From: an uncultured Granulosicoccaceae bacterium | GTDB taxonomy: Bacteria > Pseudomonadota > Gammaproteobacteria > Granulosicoccales > Granulosicoccaceae | Assembly: GCA_937951345.1 (NCBI GenBank) | Contig: CALFCF010000076.1 | Coordinates: 1 to 64,000 of the forward strand | Direction of reading: 5' to 3' | Length of the DNA: 64,000 nucleotides | Shown: positions 8,463 to 18,463 of the stretch, one piece after another | Numbering within the stretch: the stretch's first letter is position 1 | How the letters are laid out: every line of letters begins with the position of its first letter | Position numbers and translations under genes: made by a program | Notes under the pieces: model-generated | The model's input: only the letters and a program-made list of their open reading frames with translations | What the model was told of the DNA's origin: nothing | Databases searched by the model: none

Positions 8463-9455
8463 TCAGTTCTCACTCAATTTGTGCTCCCATTGCAGTGCTG
8501 ATTCGACGATTTTATCCAAATCGTCGTAAGCCGGTTTCCAGTCAAGTGTTTGATGGATTTTCTCGACACCGGCAACCAGAGATGGAGGATCTCCGGCGCG
8601 CCGCGGTTGCTCGCTGACATTCAGCTTCTCACCGTGGATCTTTTCAACTGAATTGATCACTTCCCGAACACTGAACCCTTTGCCATATCCACAATTTAAC
8701 AACGTGGAGCTGCCATCGTTACGCAGATAGTCCAGCGCACTTAAATGTGCTGCCGCAAGATCTGATACATGAATATAATCTCTGACGCCCGTGCCATCCG
8801 GAGTTGGATAGTCTGTACCAAAAACCAGTAACTGATCGCGTTTGCCAACCGCCACTTCGGCGGCAACTTTAATCAATAACGTTGCATTAACGGTTGACTG
8901 CCCGATTTCCCCTTCAGGATCACTTCCGGCTACATTGAAGTAACGGAGAATGACATGGCGCATATCTGAAGCCATGGCCAGATCTTTCAGCATGTATTCC
9001 GACATCAGTTTTGACATGCCGTAGGGATTTATCGGTGCGGTAGGGAATGATTCTGTGCAGGGTCCGGCATCTTCCGCAGGAATGCCGTAGGTTGCGGCGG
9101 TTGATGAAAATACAAAGTGTCTGATTTGATTGTTCTGACAACACTCCAGCAGATTGCGTGTAGCGGCAGTGTTGTTGCGATAATACTTTAGAGGATTTTC
9201 AACGCTCTCAGGCACAATGGTATGTGCTGCGAAGTGCATGACAGTATCAATCTTATGATCTTTCAATAAGCGGTCTACCAGCTCAGTATCCGCAGTATTG
9301 CCTTGCACCAGTTCACCGGATAAAACTGCTTCAGCATGGCCTGTTGACAGATCATCCAGTACGACAACCTGCTCGCCCTGTTGGCCAAGTAGTTTGACGA
9401 CATGACTGCCGATATAGCCGGCACCGCCGGTGACAAGAATTTTGTTATTGCTCAT
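8463..9455 (-). CDS. galE: UDP-glucose 4-epimerase
   Basis: An extended short-chain dehydrogenase that interconverts UDP-glucose and UDP-galactose (or the N-acetyl forms) using tightly bound NAD. The 330 residues begin with the Rossmann motif GGAGYIGS (10-17). The catalytic SSTAATYG segment (117-124) and YGMSK (Tyr145, Lys149) are intact. The sugar-binding LRYFNVAG is present, as is the GTDYPTPDGTGVRDYIHVSDL stretch typical of GalE. It stands alone, with no gal or glycan cluster nearby, so it may feed surface polysaccharide or general galactose metabolism. No gene was found in the 244-bp gap to the divergent addB-like gene. Confidence 0.95.
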   Translation of the reverse strand: MSNNKILVTGGAGYIGSHVVKLLGQQGEQVVVLDDLSTGHAEAVLSGELVQGNTADTELVDRLLKDHKIDTVMHFAAHTIVPESVENPLKYYRNNTAATRNLLECCQNNQIRHFVFSSTAATYGIPAEDAGPCTESFPTAPINPYGMSKLMSEYMLKDLAMASDMRHVILRYFNVAGSDPEGEIGQSTVNATLLIKVAAEVAVGKRDQLLVFGTDYPTPDGTGVRDYIHVSDLAAAHLSALDYLRNDGSSTLLNCGYGKGFSVREVINSVEKIHGEKLNVSEQPRRAGDPPSLVAGVEKIHQTLDWKPAYDDLDKIVESALQWEHKLSEN

Positions 9456-9699
9456 AAGTCGCTGAATAAATCCGGTTAACTCTGCTGCGTAAATGATCAG
9501 CTTTAATATTAAAAATACGGTAGATGCGTTCGATGTTTAAATCTGTAACCTGACGGCTCAAACCGAATTGGCCGGCCGGTATAAGTCGGTATAGTAACCT
9601 CAATTCGGAGCTACCGGCGACAAAACAACGGACACCTAACGACAATGCGTAACATCTAAATATAATCCACGGGTCTGGTGTTAGTGTACCATTCGATCC

Positions 9700-12660
9700 G
9701 TGAACTACATGTCCGTTATTAAGCACCTGGATCAGGGTGGAGTGGTGGTGACAGCCCATCGCCGCCTGTCGCGATCGTTGCACAATGATTACTGTAAGTA
9801 TCGCTCAAGTCAGGGTGACTCGGTCTGGATAACACCTCTGATTCTGCCGCTTGACGCCTGGTTTATTCAGTTGTATTCCACGCTATTGAGTCTGCGTACA
9901 ATCGATGTGCGATTGCTGGATAACGAACAGGTTGTGCAGCAGTGGCAGAAGTTGATAGACGATGCCGATGATCAGTTTTTTTTGAGCCCATCACGCACAG
10001 CGACCAGCCTTGCGAAAGCCTGGTTGTTACGCGAAACCTACCAATCGGGTGTAGCCAGTTCTGATGTGGGAGGGCTCCCATTCATCTATCAGGGGCAGGA
10101 CTGCGCATACTTCAGCGCGCTGGCGCAGACTTACGAGCAACACCTGCTTGAGCTGAACGCCGTTGACAGAGCCGTATTACCGGAATTTCTGCGACGTGAG
10201 ATGCCGCGGATCTTGACTGAAATATCATGTGCTGCAAGTGACGGTTCTTCCGACCGGAGCGAGACCCCGTCTGCTCAATTGTTGAGCAAAATTATGCTGG
10301 CTGGATTTGCTCAGCTAACACCCTCGGTTGGGCAACTCTTTCAATGTATTGATGAGCAATTCCCTGTGTTGGTTCATGACACGTTTGCGGCAAACGATTC
10401 GACGCCCGCTGATCTGTCGGTGCTATCTGGTCGCTCCGACCATGATTTGGAAGATCATGGAAATGCCTCGTTGCATCGAGCAGTCGAACCTGCAGAGGCC
10501 CGGCGTCATGAATTTGCCAGCGCGGAAGATGAAATACTGGGTGTCGCGCGATGGTGTCGACACAAACTGTCCGTTGCAACAGATGATGATCTTCCCGATA
10601 TCGTTGTTGTTGTATTTGATTTGCAGAGTCGCTTGTCGCAGATACAACGTTTGTTCGACGAAGTTTTTTTCCCGGGGCAGTCGCCGCTTGAGATTTTACA
10701 AACCGGCAGGCCCTACGACATCGGTATTGGTTACGAGCTTTCAGATTGGCCGTTAATTCGTTCTGCGATCTTAGCTCTGCGTCTGGCTTTAGCCGATGCC
10801 GGGCAGCTTACACTCGGCGGTAAGGAGTTCAGTGAACTACTGCTTTCACATTACTGTCTGAATTTGCCGGCTGATGCGCCGCCTCAGGTTGTTGATGCAG
10901 AAATGAAAAAGCGCATGCTTTTCGATCAGTCGCTACGGCGTACCGGCAGACATACGATATTGCTTGACGATTTGCGCGAAAACGAAAATCTACCCGAGCT
11001 GTTCAGGCGTGGACTCGCCCGTGTAAAACCCCCGCGACAGAAAATCATGTCGGCAAGTGCCTGGTGCAATCACTTCAGTAATACTTTGAGCACATTTGGC
11101 TGGCCGGGGCCGGGTCTTGACAGTGCAGAGCATCAGGCGTTTTTAGCCTGGCAGGATGTGCTTGGAAACTATGCGCGTGCCGGTGAAACTGTAGGTTCGC
11201 ATAGCGCGCAGGACGCGTTAACGCTGTTGCAACAATTGTTAAGCAAGCGCAGATTTCAACCCGAGACGCAGCAATTACCCATACAAATTATCGACCCGCA
11301 TGAAAGTATCGGTTTACGTGCGGATCATATCTGGGTCACCGCGATGGATACCCGCAACTGGCCCGGTCAGGTATCACCGGATGCATGGTTGCCCCGTCGT
11401 TGGCAGCAAGTCGCTGGAGTGCCCGGGGCTTGCGCACGAACTGTGGCGCGCGATGCCGCAACCCGCTGGCAATCATGGCTCGCGTCGGCAACTTCCACGG
11501 TAATAGCCAGTTTTGCACATGAGCGAGATGACCAGCCGGTCGCCGGTGCGACTCTATTAAATACTCTGACGCCGCTTGCATCGGGTGCTGAGCTCGACGG
11601 TGACGACGTTTGCAGGTTCAACCGCACGCTATTCGATACCCTGTCTCCGGAGATCATAGAGTTAGAAGACTGCCAGGGTCCGGGTATAGATGATGGTGCC
11701 ACGGTGGGCGGTGGCGTACGGATCTTCGAAGATCAGGCTCAGTGTCCGTTTCGCGCATTTGCCCGCCATAGGCTGATCGGTAAATCCTTCGAAGAAGCAC
11801 AGCACGGTATCGATCCGCGGCAGAAAGGTAATTTGCTGCATCACTGCATGCAGCTTTTCTGGCAGCAGGTACAGGACAGTCAATCGCTGCACAAGTTAAT
11901 TGCTGCCGGTACACTGGAATCTGTTGTTGATAATTGCATTGAATCCGCTTTCCAACAGGAGAACGATGACAGGGGGTTATTTCATCAGGCAGAGTTAATA
12001 AACCTCGAAAAAGATCGCATTCGCCAACTTATGCTGATTTGGTTACGGGAAGTTGAGGCGACGCGTAGTGACTTTACCGTTATTGCGACGGAAGAGAGTC
12101 GCCAGATAGACATCGAACAGATGACTTTTAAGTTGCAGGTTGATCGTATTGATGCGCTGGCTGAAGGTCAGAAAGCGATTATTGATTACAAAACCGGTTC
12201 AAATAACTCAAGCAGTGGTTGGCTGCGTGAGCGCGTACTTAATCCGCAGCTACCGATATACGCAACACTTGAGGATGATGTTGCGGCTTTGGCCTTCGCA
12301 CAAACTACGCGTAACGATACAACTTTCAAAGGACTCGCTGCGGATGACGACCTTCTGCCATCGCTTAAATTCAAGCCCAATAGCAGTGGTTCCAGGGGTA
12401 ACCGGGCCAATCCAGTAGCGCAGGCTGTGACTGATGCAGAGAATTGGCAGGATCTTGTGGATTTCTGGCGCGATCGAACGGGTCTGCTGGCGAGAGAAAT
12501 CAAATCCGGTCACGCTGTCGTTGATCCGCAGCCGGGTGCTTGTGATTACTGTGAATTCCGGGGGTTGTGCCGTATCGATCCTCTGCAGCGCGACAGGCTG
12601 GCGCAGGCGTTCGAGGATTCTTCCGATAGTAATTCTGCGTTGAACGGTGCGAGTGAATAG
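9700..12660 (+). CDS. AddB-like PD-(D/E)XK Fe-S exonuclease (probable DNA repair protein)
   Basis: Predicted partner of the helicase-nuclease encoded just downstream; together they should resect double-strand breaks in the manner of AddAB/RecBCD. The 986-residue protein has a long, weakly conserved N-terminal helicase-like part without a readable Walker A. A C-terminal RecB-family nuclease follows: CPFRAF begins at Cys682, a helix carries the H of GNLLHHC, and IIDYKTG gives the catalytic Asp829 and Lys831. Cys682 with the terminal C-x2-C-x5-C (Cys948, 951, 957) reproduces the Fe-S cluster pattern of AddB nucleases. Start is GTG 9700 or ATG 9709; neither has a clear ribosome site. The gap to the next gene is 53 bp, so an operon is likely. 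Confidence 0.85.
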   Translation: MNYMSVIKHLDQGGVVVTAHRRLSRSLHNDYCKYRSSQGDSVWITPLILPLDAWFIQLYSTLLSLRTIDVRLLDNEQVVQQWQKLIDDADDQFFLSPSRTATSLAKAWLLRETYQSGVASSDVGGLPFIYQGQDCAYFSALAQTYEQHLLELNAVDRAVLPEFLRREMPRILTEISCAASDGSSDRSETPSAQLLSKIMLAGFAQLTPSVGQLFQCIDEQFPVLVHDTFAANDSTPADLSVLSGRSDHDLEDHGNASLHRAVEPAEARRHEFASAEDEILGVARWCRHKLSVATDDDLPDIVVVVFDLQSRLSQIQRLFDEVFFPGQSPLEILQTGRPYDIGIGYELSDWPLIRSAILALRLALADAGQLTLGGKEFSELLLSHYCLNLPADAPPQVVDAEMKKRMLFDQSLRRTGRHTILLDDLRENENLPELFRRGLARVKPPRQKIMSASAWCNHFSNTLSTFGWPGPGLDSAEHQAFLAWQDVLGNYARAGETVGSHSAQDALTLLQQLLSKRRFQPETQQLPIQIIDPHESIGLRADHIWVTAMDTRNWPGQVSPDAWLPRRWQQVAGVPGACARTVARDAATRWQSWLASATSTVIASFAHERDDQPVAGATLLNTLTPLASGAELDGDDVCRFNRTLFDTLSPEIIELEDCQGPGIDDGATVGGGVRIFEDQAQCPFRAFARHRLIGKSFEEAQHGIDPRQKGNLLHHCMQLFWQQVQDSQSLHKLIAAGTLESVVDNCIESAFQQENDDRGLFHQAELINLEKDRIRQLMLIWLREVEATRSDFTVIATEESRQIDIEQMTFKLQVDRIDALAEGQKAIIDYKTGSNNSSSGWLRERVLNPQLPIYATLEDDVAALAFAQTTRNDTTFKGLAADDDLLPSLKFKPNSSGSRGNRANPVAQAVTDAENWQDLVDFWRDRTGLLAREIKSGHAVVDPQPGACDYCEFRGLCRIDPLQRDRLAQAFEDSSDSNSALNGASE

Positions 12661-12713
12661 TTCAGTAAGTATCGGCTTATCAACGGCATCGACTAACCCT
12701 CATTGTGTAACAG

Positions 12714-15700
12714 TTGTTCGAAGATAGTGACATTGTGAAAGACGAGCGCGACAACACATCTGAACCGGAAGATTCCTCATCCCTGGCGGATGCTGCTGCG
12801 CGTAAGCAGGCGTTGGATACCACGCGTTCATTTATCGTTCAAGCGCCAGCCGGTTCTGGCAAAACCGAGTTGTTAATACGCCGGGTGTTATGTCTGTTGC
12901 TAATCGTTGAGCAGCCAGAACAAATACTGGCAATTACATTTACACGCAAAGCTGCGGCAGAAATGCGTAACCGTATCGGTGTAACGTTGCAGAGCGCACG
13001 GTCAGAGCAATGTTGGCAGGACGCTCGCGACAATCCGCATGAGCTCGAAGGGCTTACTATCGCGCGCGAAGTGTTGCAGCGCGATAAGCAACTCGAGTGG
13101 GATCTGCTTGAAAATCCTGAGCGGCTTAAATTAACAACCATTGATGCGTTTTGTGCACGCCTGACCAGCGCGCTTCCGGTGACGTCACGTCTGGGCACTG
13201 CACCTTCACCCGAAGATAACGTCAATGATCTCTATCGGGCTGCTGCGATTCGCACAATCCAGACAGGTCTTACAGACAAAACTGAATACGGGGAGGCGCT
13301 CAGACGATTGCTCGCCGCTTTGGATAACAATGTTTCCCGTTTGGCGGAATTGCTAGCTGACATGCTGCTGAGGCGAGATCAGCTACTGCGTCTGTCGGGT
13401 TGTGGATATTCGCGCGATCACCTTGAACAGTCGATAAAGCAGGTGGTCGAGCATCGACTTCAATCGTTATCGGACAATTTCCCCGCAGCGCTTGATGAGC
13501 AGGCTGTTTGCCGTGCCGCTGCCTATGCATCGGAAGCATTTAAAGGATTGGGTAACGATAAGAATGGAACAGCGGCACTTTATGATCAGCTAACCGCGTT
13601 GCCGCAAGCCAGCGCAGCGGACATAGGGCGATGGCGTGCGTTAGCCGAATTGCTGGTGACTAAAAAAGGAGAATTGCGCAAACGGATTACAAAAACTGAA
13701 GGTTTCCCGAAAGCCAAAGCTGACTCGGAAAAACTGGGGGTCAACACGAGTGACCTGGAAGCCCGGCTTGATGTTATAAAAAATTTGCTGGCTGACTTAA
13801 GTGAGCATCCCGAGATTGAAAGCTTTTGCAAAGAGCTGAATGCTGTACGTATGTTGCCTTCGACAGGATATACAGATGAACAATGGCAGACTCTGGAAGA
13901 TCTGTTCACGACATTGACTCATGCGGTGGCAGAATTGCAAATTGAATTTGCAGCAACTTCGCGTTGCGACTTTACGCAAATCGCAATGAGCGCAGACTAT
14001 GCACTTGGTGCAGAAGGAGCACCGACAGAACTGGCGCTGGAACTTGACTACCGTCTGCAACATATCCTGGTTGATGAATTCCAGGACACATCCAATTCTC
14101 AATTTGCCCTATTCAGGAGAATTGTTGAAGGCTGGCAATCCGGTGACGGGCGAACCTTCTATGCTGTCGGCGATCCTATGCAGTCGATCTACCGCTTTCG
14201 CCATGCTGAGGTCGCGCTGTTTGAGCAGGCGCGTAACCACGGCATCAACGATTTACCGTTAGAACCGCTGTTGTTGAGCGTTAATTTCCGATCGACACCT
14301 GATCTTATCCATTGGTGTAACCGCACGTTTTCCGACATCTTTCCGTCTCAGCCTGATCGAGATAGTGGTGCAGTAGAATTCTCGCCATCGAATAGCCCGT
14401 TATCAAATTCAACCGCTGACTCAGCGGTAGATTCAAACGGCGATTCAAATGGCAGTCAAGTGTTCTGGCATATTACCCCGGATGAAACACAGGCACAGAA
14501 AATTGCTGAAGTCGCGCGCGATTTACTTAATGCCAACCCGGGTGAGAAGCATGCGTTACTGGTGCGTTCGCGCGGTAACCTCGAAGAGATGTTTCTGGCG
14601 TTGCGTGACGCTGGTGTTCCGTGTCAGGCGATCGAGATGGAATCATTATCAGATCGTCCGGTTGTTGCCGATATCCGTTCCCTGACGTATGCATTGCTTT
14701 ATCCGCATGATCGTATAGCCTGGCTATCGTTGCTGCGCGCGCCCTGGTGCGGTCTGACTCTGGAAGAGATGCATTCACTCGTAAGTACGGACGCACAGCA
14801 CGAGCCTGTCTGGACGGTGCTGCGTGGTTTGTTCGATGATTCTGCGTCGTCCGCCTGTAACGCATTGTCTGAAGACAGCAAAGCGCGCTTGCACAAGTTT
14901 GTTGACATTATGCAACCGGCTGTTGAGAGTGCCACCCGCAATCGGTTGGTTCCGTGGATAGAGTCCTGCTGGATGAAACTGGGTGGCGTCGCTGTATGCG
15001 CTGATGTTAGTGATCTGGGTGCAGCTGATTCCATGTTCGAGCTATTGGCCAAGCTTGAACAAAACGGTGAGTTGCGCGACCGGGCACGTGTGGAGGAGCG
15101 TATGGCGCGCTTGTTTGCGCCGTCGGTTGAGCCGCTCGGGGACCATATTCAGGTGATGACGATCCACAAGTCCAAAGGTCTTGAATTTGATTCAGTGCTT
15201 TTGCCACACCTTGGACGCAGGGGGCAGTCAGATCGATCAACATTGCTTAACTGGTTTGAGTCAGTCAATAGTGCAGGTGAAGTGCACTGTCTGATGGCTC
15301 CGCTGGATACGCGTTCAAATAAAAAATTGCTCCACAAAGATGAGCAAAAAGAACCGATCGTCTCGTTAATCAGAAATTACCACAGCGAACGTGCTGACAA
15401 TGAATTGCTTCGACTTCTATACGTTGCGACGACACGTGCTAAATCCCGTCTGCATTTGTTTGCCTCTAGTAGCACAAGTGAAAAAGCAGATGATGTTACA
15501 GTCGAAGTTAAGCCTGCATCCAACAGCCTGTTGGCGAAACTGTGGCCAGCTGTTGAGCACGAAGTGAACCTGGCGTTAAATGCTGAAAACAATACCAAAG
15601 CGGGTCAACAAACATCTGATTATGCAGATTCAGACAAACAAGAAGAACACAACAGTTACCAGTCAAACTTCTGCCGATTGCCGGTAAACTGGTCCTGGCC

Positions 15701-16328
15701 TGCCAGTGCTGTAGCGTTTACATGGCCTGACAATCGGTTGAATACCGGGCACCTGGATGAGGCAAATGCGTTGCGGCGGCCTGAATTTCTGTGGGCCGGT
15801 ATTGATGCCGCTGCAATCGGTACAGTGGTTCACCAGCAACTGCAGCTTTTGTGTCAGCTCGGTGAAAGTTTCTGGAGCGATCACGCTGTTGCAAAGCGGC
15901 GCCATGTTCTGGTGCAAACTTTGGCATCGATGGGCTTGGCAGGAAAGCGTCTTGACAAAGGTGTCGCACGAGTAGAGCACGCCGTAGATCAGTGTTTAAG
16001 TGATCAACGGGGACGGTGGTTACTCGATCATTCATATCCCTGCAGTGAAACGGAATATGCATTGACCGAATGGCGTGATGGTACCTTTCGTAATGTTGTT
16101 ATCGATCGAATGTTTGTTGATCAGGGTGTTCGCTGGATTGTGGACTATAAAACCGGGGATCATACAGGGGGTGCTGTCGAAGAATTTCTAGACAGGGAAC
16201 AGGAACGCTACGCACCACAATTGGAGCGCTATGCGACCATAGTTGCAAGCCAGTCAGTTGAGCCTGTACGGCTGGGGCTGTACTTTCCACTACTGCAGGG
16301 GTGGCGGGAATGGGAGCCTTCAATGTGA
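12714..16328 (+). CDS. AddA-like UvrD-family helicase/nuclease
   Basis: A superfamily 1A DNA helicase fused to a RecB-type nuclease, acting in double-strand break processing. Motifs in order across the 1204 residues: Walker A APAGSGKT (44-51), TFTRKAAAEM, the DEXX box VDEFQDT (near 452), GDPMQSIYRFR (motif III), NFRSTPDL (motif IV), TIHKSKGLEF (motif V) and LLYVATTRAK (motif VI). The nuclease follows with GTVVHQQLQ, VIDRMF and IVDYKTG (catalytic Asp near 1144 and Lys two residues on). Both activities look intact, as in AddA. The TTG at 12714 has no clear ribosome site; the GTG at 12735 is an alternative. It follows the AddB-like gene by 53 bp. Confidence 0.9.
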   Translation: MFEDSDIVKDERDNTSEPEDSSSLADAAARKQALDTTRSFIVQAPAGSGKTELLIRRVLCLLLIVEQPEQILAITFTRKAAAEMRNRIGVTLQSARSEQCWQDARDNPHELEGLTIAREVLQRDKQLEWDLLENPERLKLTTIDAFCARLTSALPVTSRLGTAPSPEDNVNDLYRAAAIRTIQTGLTDKTEYGEALRRLLAALDNNVSRLAELLADMLLRRDQLLRLSGCGYSRDHLEQSIKQVVEHRLQSLSDNFPAALDEQAVCRAAAYASEAFKGLGNDKNGTAALYDQLTALPQASAADIGRWRALAELLVTKKGELRKRITKTEGFPKAKADSEKLGVNTSDLEARLDVIKNLLADLSEHPEIESFCKELNAVRMLPSTGYTDEQWQTLEDLFTTLTHAVAELQIEFAATSRCDFTQIAMSADYALGAEGAPTELALELDYRLQHILVDEFQDTSNSQFALFRRIVEGWQSGDGRTFYAVGDPMQSIYRFRHAEVALFEQARNHGINDLPLEPLLLSVNFRSTPDLIHWCNRTFSDIFPSQPDRDSGAVEFSPSNSPLSNSTADSAVDSNGDSNGSQVFWHITPDETQAQKIAEVARDLLNANPGEKHALLVRSRGNLEEMFLALRDAGVPCQAIEMESLSDRPVVADIRSLTYALLYPHDRIAWLSLLRAPWCGLTLEEMHSLVSTDAQHEPVWTVLRGLFDDSASSACNALSEDSKARLHKFVDIMQPAVESATRNRLVPWIESCWMKLGGVAVCADVSDLGAADSMFELLAKLEQNGELRDRARVEERMARLFAPSVEPLGDHIQVMTIHKSKGLEFDSVLLPHLGRRGQSDRSTLLNWFESVNSAGEVHCLMAPLDTRSNKKLLHKDEQKEPIVSLIRNYHSERADNELLRLLYVATTRAKSRLHLFASSSTSEKADDVTVEVKPASNSLLAKLWPAVEHEVNLALNAENNTKAGQQTSDYADSDKQEEHNSYQSNFCRLPVNWSWPASAVAFTWPDNRLNTGHLDEANALRRPEFLWAGIDAAAIGTVVHQQLQLLCQLGESFWSDHAVAKRRHVLVQTLASMGLAGKRLDKGVARVEHAVDQCLSDQRGRWLLDHSYPCSETEYALTEWRDGTFRNVVIDRMFVDQGVRWIVDYKTGDHTGGAVEEFLDREQERYAPQLERYATIVASQSVEPVRLGLYFPLLQGWREWEPSM

Positions 16329-16401
16329 GTCAGAGCTTTAATGTAAGTGACGGCCCTCGAACCCGGTGGCAACCGTCAATACACACAACAGCCTTGGGGA
16401 C

Positions 16402-16436
16402 CCTCTGATTTATCGCCTTGGTGAATAGAGCAGGCT
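16402..16436. repeat. Hybrid repeat: end of element A joined to end of element B
   Basis: CCTCTGATTTATCGCC (16402-16417) equals the left end of element A at window positions 3-18. It is followed immediately by TTGGTGAATAGAGCAGGCT, which matches the right end of element B (TTCGTGAATAGAGCAGG at 22708-22724). The hybrid sits between the addA-like and TPMT genes. Confidence 0.7.
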
Positions 16437-16541
16437 GGAAGCAAAAAGAAGTGTGACAAGGAACCGTCAATTACTGTGTCACAGGTGTCTTGTGAACATT
16501 GATTTATACTACTGCGACGCCATATTCAGGAGTGTAAGAGA

Positions 16542-17303
16542 TTGAAGCCGCAATTCTGGCAGGAGAAGTGGAGTCAGCCAAAGCGTGGCTGGTCACAAAC
16601 GCGTGTAAATTCGCGTTTGATTCGTCACTGGCCTGCATTGAATCTTGACCAAGGCGCCACTGTACTGGTGCCGCTGTGCGGTGATTCGCTGGATATCGAC
16701 TGGTTGATAGCCAGTGGCTACCGGGTAGTGGGCTCAGAACTAGTAGAAGCAGGGATTCGGCAATGGTTTGCTCGTCATGCACTGACGCACCGTCGCGAAA
16801 CGCCTGAAAGCGCAAATAAAAATTCTATTGTTCGACTACAGCCGGACACAGGTCAGGCAAATGTCGCGCTGCCGGAAGACGATCGCAGCACAGCGGTACG
16901 TGATGCAGCAGCTGAGCAACATTTGCCGGTTTTTCTGTGTGGAGATTTTTTTAATGTAACCCGTGCTGATTTGCCGTTGCCACCGGCTGCTGTGTATGAC
17001 CGCGCTGCGCTTATCGCGCTGCCACCGGAGATGCGCCGGCAATACGTTGAACATTTGGGTAACTTGCTGGAAAAGGATTCTAAGATATTGCTGATAACCT
17101 TGAGCTATGCACAAGAGGAGATGAAAGGACCGCCTTTTTCTGTCACGGATGAAGAGGTTTACAATTTGTACGCCCCCGAATTTGATATTGACAAGCTGGC
17201 GGGTTCAGAAGGACCTGACATCGTCGGTAATCTAGCGGAGCGCGGCTTAAGCGATGCCGGAGAGAGCGTGTTCCTAATGACGCGTAAACCAACGGATGCG
17301 TAG
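16542..17303 (+). CDS. tpm: Thiopurine S-methyltransferase family protein
   Basis: An S-adenosylmethionine-dependent methyltransferase. Bacterial TPMTs methylate thiopurines in vitro and selenium or tellurium oxyanion-derived compounds, and they are mostly found in gammaproteobacteria. The N-terminus (KPQFWQEKW, GWSQTRVNSRL, HWPALNL) and the SAM site VLVPLCGDSLDIDWL are typical, as is YDRAALIALPPEMRRQY. A polar insert (about residues 85-120) makes it longer, at 253 residues, than the usual about 220. The TTG start is supported by AGGAG nine bases upstream. Lying before a TelA/XpaC toxic-anion-type cluster, a joint role in metalloid tolerance is tempting, but that is inference from position only. 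Confidence 0.88.
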   Translation: MKPQFWQEKWSQPKRGWSQTRVNSRLIRHWPALNLDQGATVLVPLCGDSLDIDWLIASGYRVVGSELVEAGIRQWFARHALTHRRETPESANKNSIVRLQPDTGQANVALPEDDRSTAVRDAAAEQHLPVFLCGDFFNVTRADLPLPPAAVYDRAALIALPPEMRRQYVEHLGNLLEKDSKILLITLSYAQEEMKGPPFSVTDEEVYNLYAPEFDIDKLAGSEGPDIVGNLAERGLSDAGESVFLMTRKPTDA

Positions 17304-17391
17304 CGGTTGTATATAGATTCATAGATACAAATTCATAGCGATAGATAACGATGCATAGCGGAACGTTTGCCCAGTATTGGAGTTATTGAGT

Positions 17392-17475
17392 ATGCCAGTT
17401 TTATTTCAGAAATTTATAGGCTTTGTATTGCTTTTTTCCGTGGTCGGCTGGCTGTCGGTACAGGCGCTTTTTTGA
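17392..17475 (+). CDS. Putative 27-residue single-span membrane peptide
   Basis: ATG at 17392 behind GGAG (in TTGGAGTTATTGAGT, about 17379), stop TGA at 17473-17475. The product is almost entirely one hydrophobic helix (MPVLFQKF, then IGFVLLFSVVGWLSVQALF). It ends 22 bases before the xpaC-like start, so it would be the first gene of that operon. Small membrane peptides often regulate stress or transport complexes, but no homology can be claimed. Its reality rests on the ribosome site, composition and position. Confidence 0.45.
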   Translation: MPVLFQKFIGFVLLFSVVGWLSVQALF

Positions 17476-17497
17476 GTACTCCAGAGTAGATATAACA

Positions 17498-18349
17498 ATG
17501 GGTAAAACAAAGCGCTTCCAACCGGAATCCAATCCGACGCTGCCACGTTTCTCAGGCGTGTTGTTGTATTTCGTTGCACTGCCATTGCTACCGGGTGCGA
17601 TACGCGCACTTGCTGCAGGAAGCCCCGGCAAAGCTGTGGGCTATGCGTTGGGATTTGCAGCAGCAATGCTTGCTGCCACCATGATCAGGCGTGGTCTGAT
17701 GATTGAACGCGAAGCGAAACGTCGCAAGATTGTTCGTCGTGCCAGCACGGTACCCTACAAAACAACCGGCGCGGTGATCATTGGTATTGGTATGTTCGTG
17801 GTCGCGATGGCAAGTGGTTACTCTGTTTTTGTGCAAATTCTGTTTGGTCTGGCAGCTTCCTTCGGAGCCTGGCTTTATTACGGCGCTGATCCGTCACGCA
17901 AAGCCGGGGATATAGCCACCGTGGGAATTACATCAGAAGAATTGATTGCGCTGCTCGATGAAGCAGAGGGAAGGATAGAAAAGATCGAACATGCGCGTGG
18001 TGCTATACGCAATAAAGAGTTTCGCGAGAAGCTACAAAAAATCACCACGGGTGCCCGTGATATCCTTGGTACCATTGAGGAGGATCCTGCTGATGCCCGC
18101 AAAGCGCGCAAGTTTTTGAAGGTTTATCTTGATGGTGCGCAGCAAGTGACAGAAGGGTATGTCAGAATGCATAAGGATAGTGATGGTGGCCAGAATATGG
18201 AATTGGAAGATAATTTCCGTCGCGTCCTGGGCACCATAGATACGGTGATAACCGAGCAGAAACAAAAGCTGGCAGAAAACAACGAAATGGATCTTGATGT
18301 TCAAATGGAAGTGCTGCAACTGCAGCTGGAAAAAGAAGGCGTTACCTGA
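17498..18349 (+). CDS. XpaC-like 5-bromo-4-chloroindolyl phosphate hydrolysis family protein
   Basis: A 283-residue inner-membrane protein of the XpaC family, which commonly precedes telA; its biochemical role is unsettled. Two hydrophobic regions are seen near the N-terminus (FSGVLLYFVALPLLPGA and AVGYALGFAAAMLAATM) and a further pair follows (AVIIGIGMFVVAMASGY, VQILFGLAASFGAWLYYG). The C-terminal half is a helical cytoplasmic domain (ELIALLDEAEGRIEKIEHA onward) with coiled-coil character. Start ATG 17498 was preferred because the longer frame from 17423 overlaps the small upstream ORF and adds no family-like sequence. It is the first large gene of the XpaC-TelA-SPFH-zinc-ribbon cluster. Confidence 0.82.
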   Translation: MGKTKRFQPESNPTLPRFSGVLLYFVALPLLPGAIRALAAGSPGKAVGYALGFAAAMLAATMIRRGLMIEREAKRRKIVRRASTVPYKTTGAVIIGIGMFVVAMASGYSVFVQILFGLAASFGAWLYYGADPSRKAGDIATVGITSEELIALLDEAEGRIEKIEHARGAIRNKEFREKLQKITTGARDILGTIEEDPADARKARKFLKVYLDGAQQVTEGYVRMHKDSDGGQNMELEDNFRRVLGTIDTVITEQKQKLAENNEMDLDVQMEVLQLQLEKEGVT

Positions 18350-18463
18350 GCATACCGATCCCCTGACAGACCATACGCCGGGTAACTTTTTTAAACTTGT
18401 AAATCAGATTGATTACATCAGGCAATAACACGGGCAGCATAGTAGGAATTATTGGAGAGCATT

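Noticed and set aside
9445-9783. 112-codon minus-strand ORF upstream of galE
   Set aside because: It overlaps the start of the AddB-like gene, has no family resemblance and shows no ribosome site; it is taken as a shadow frame.
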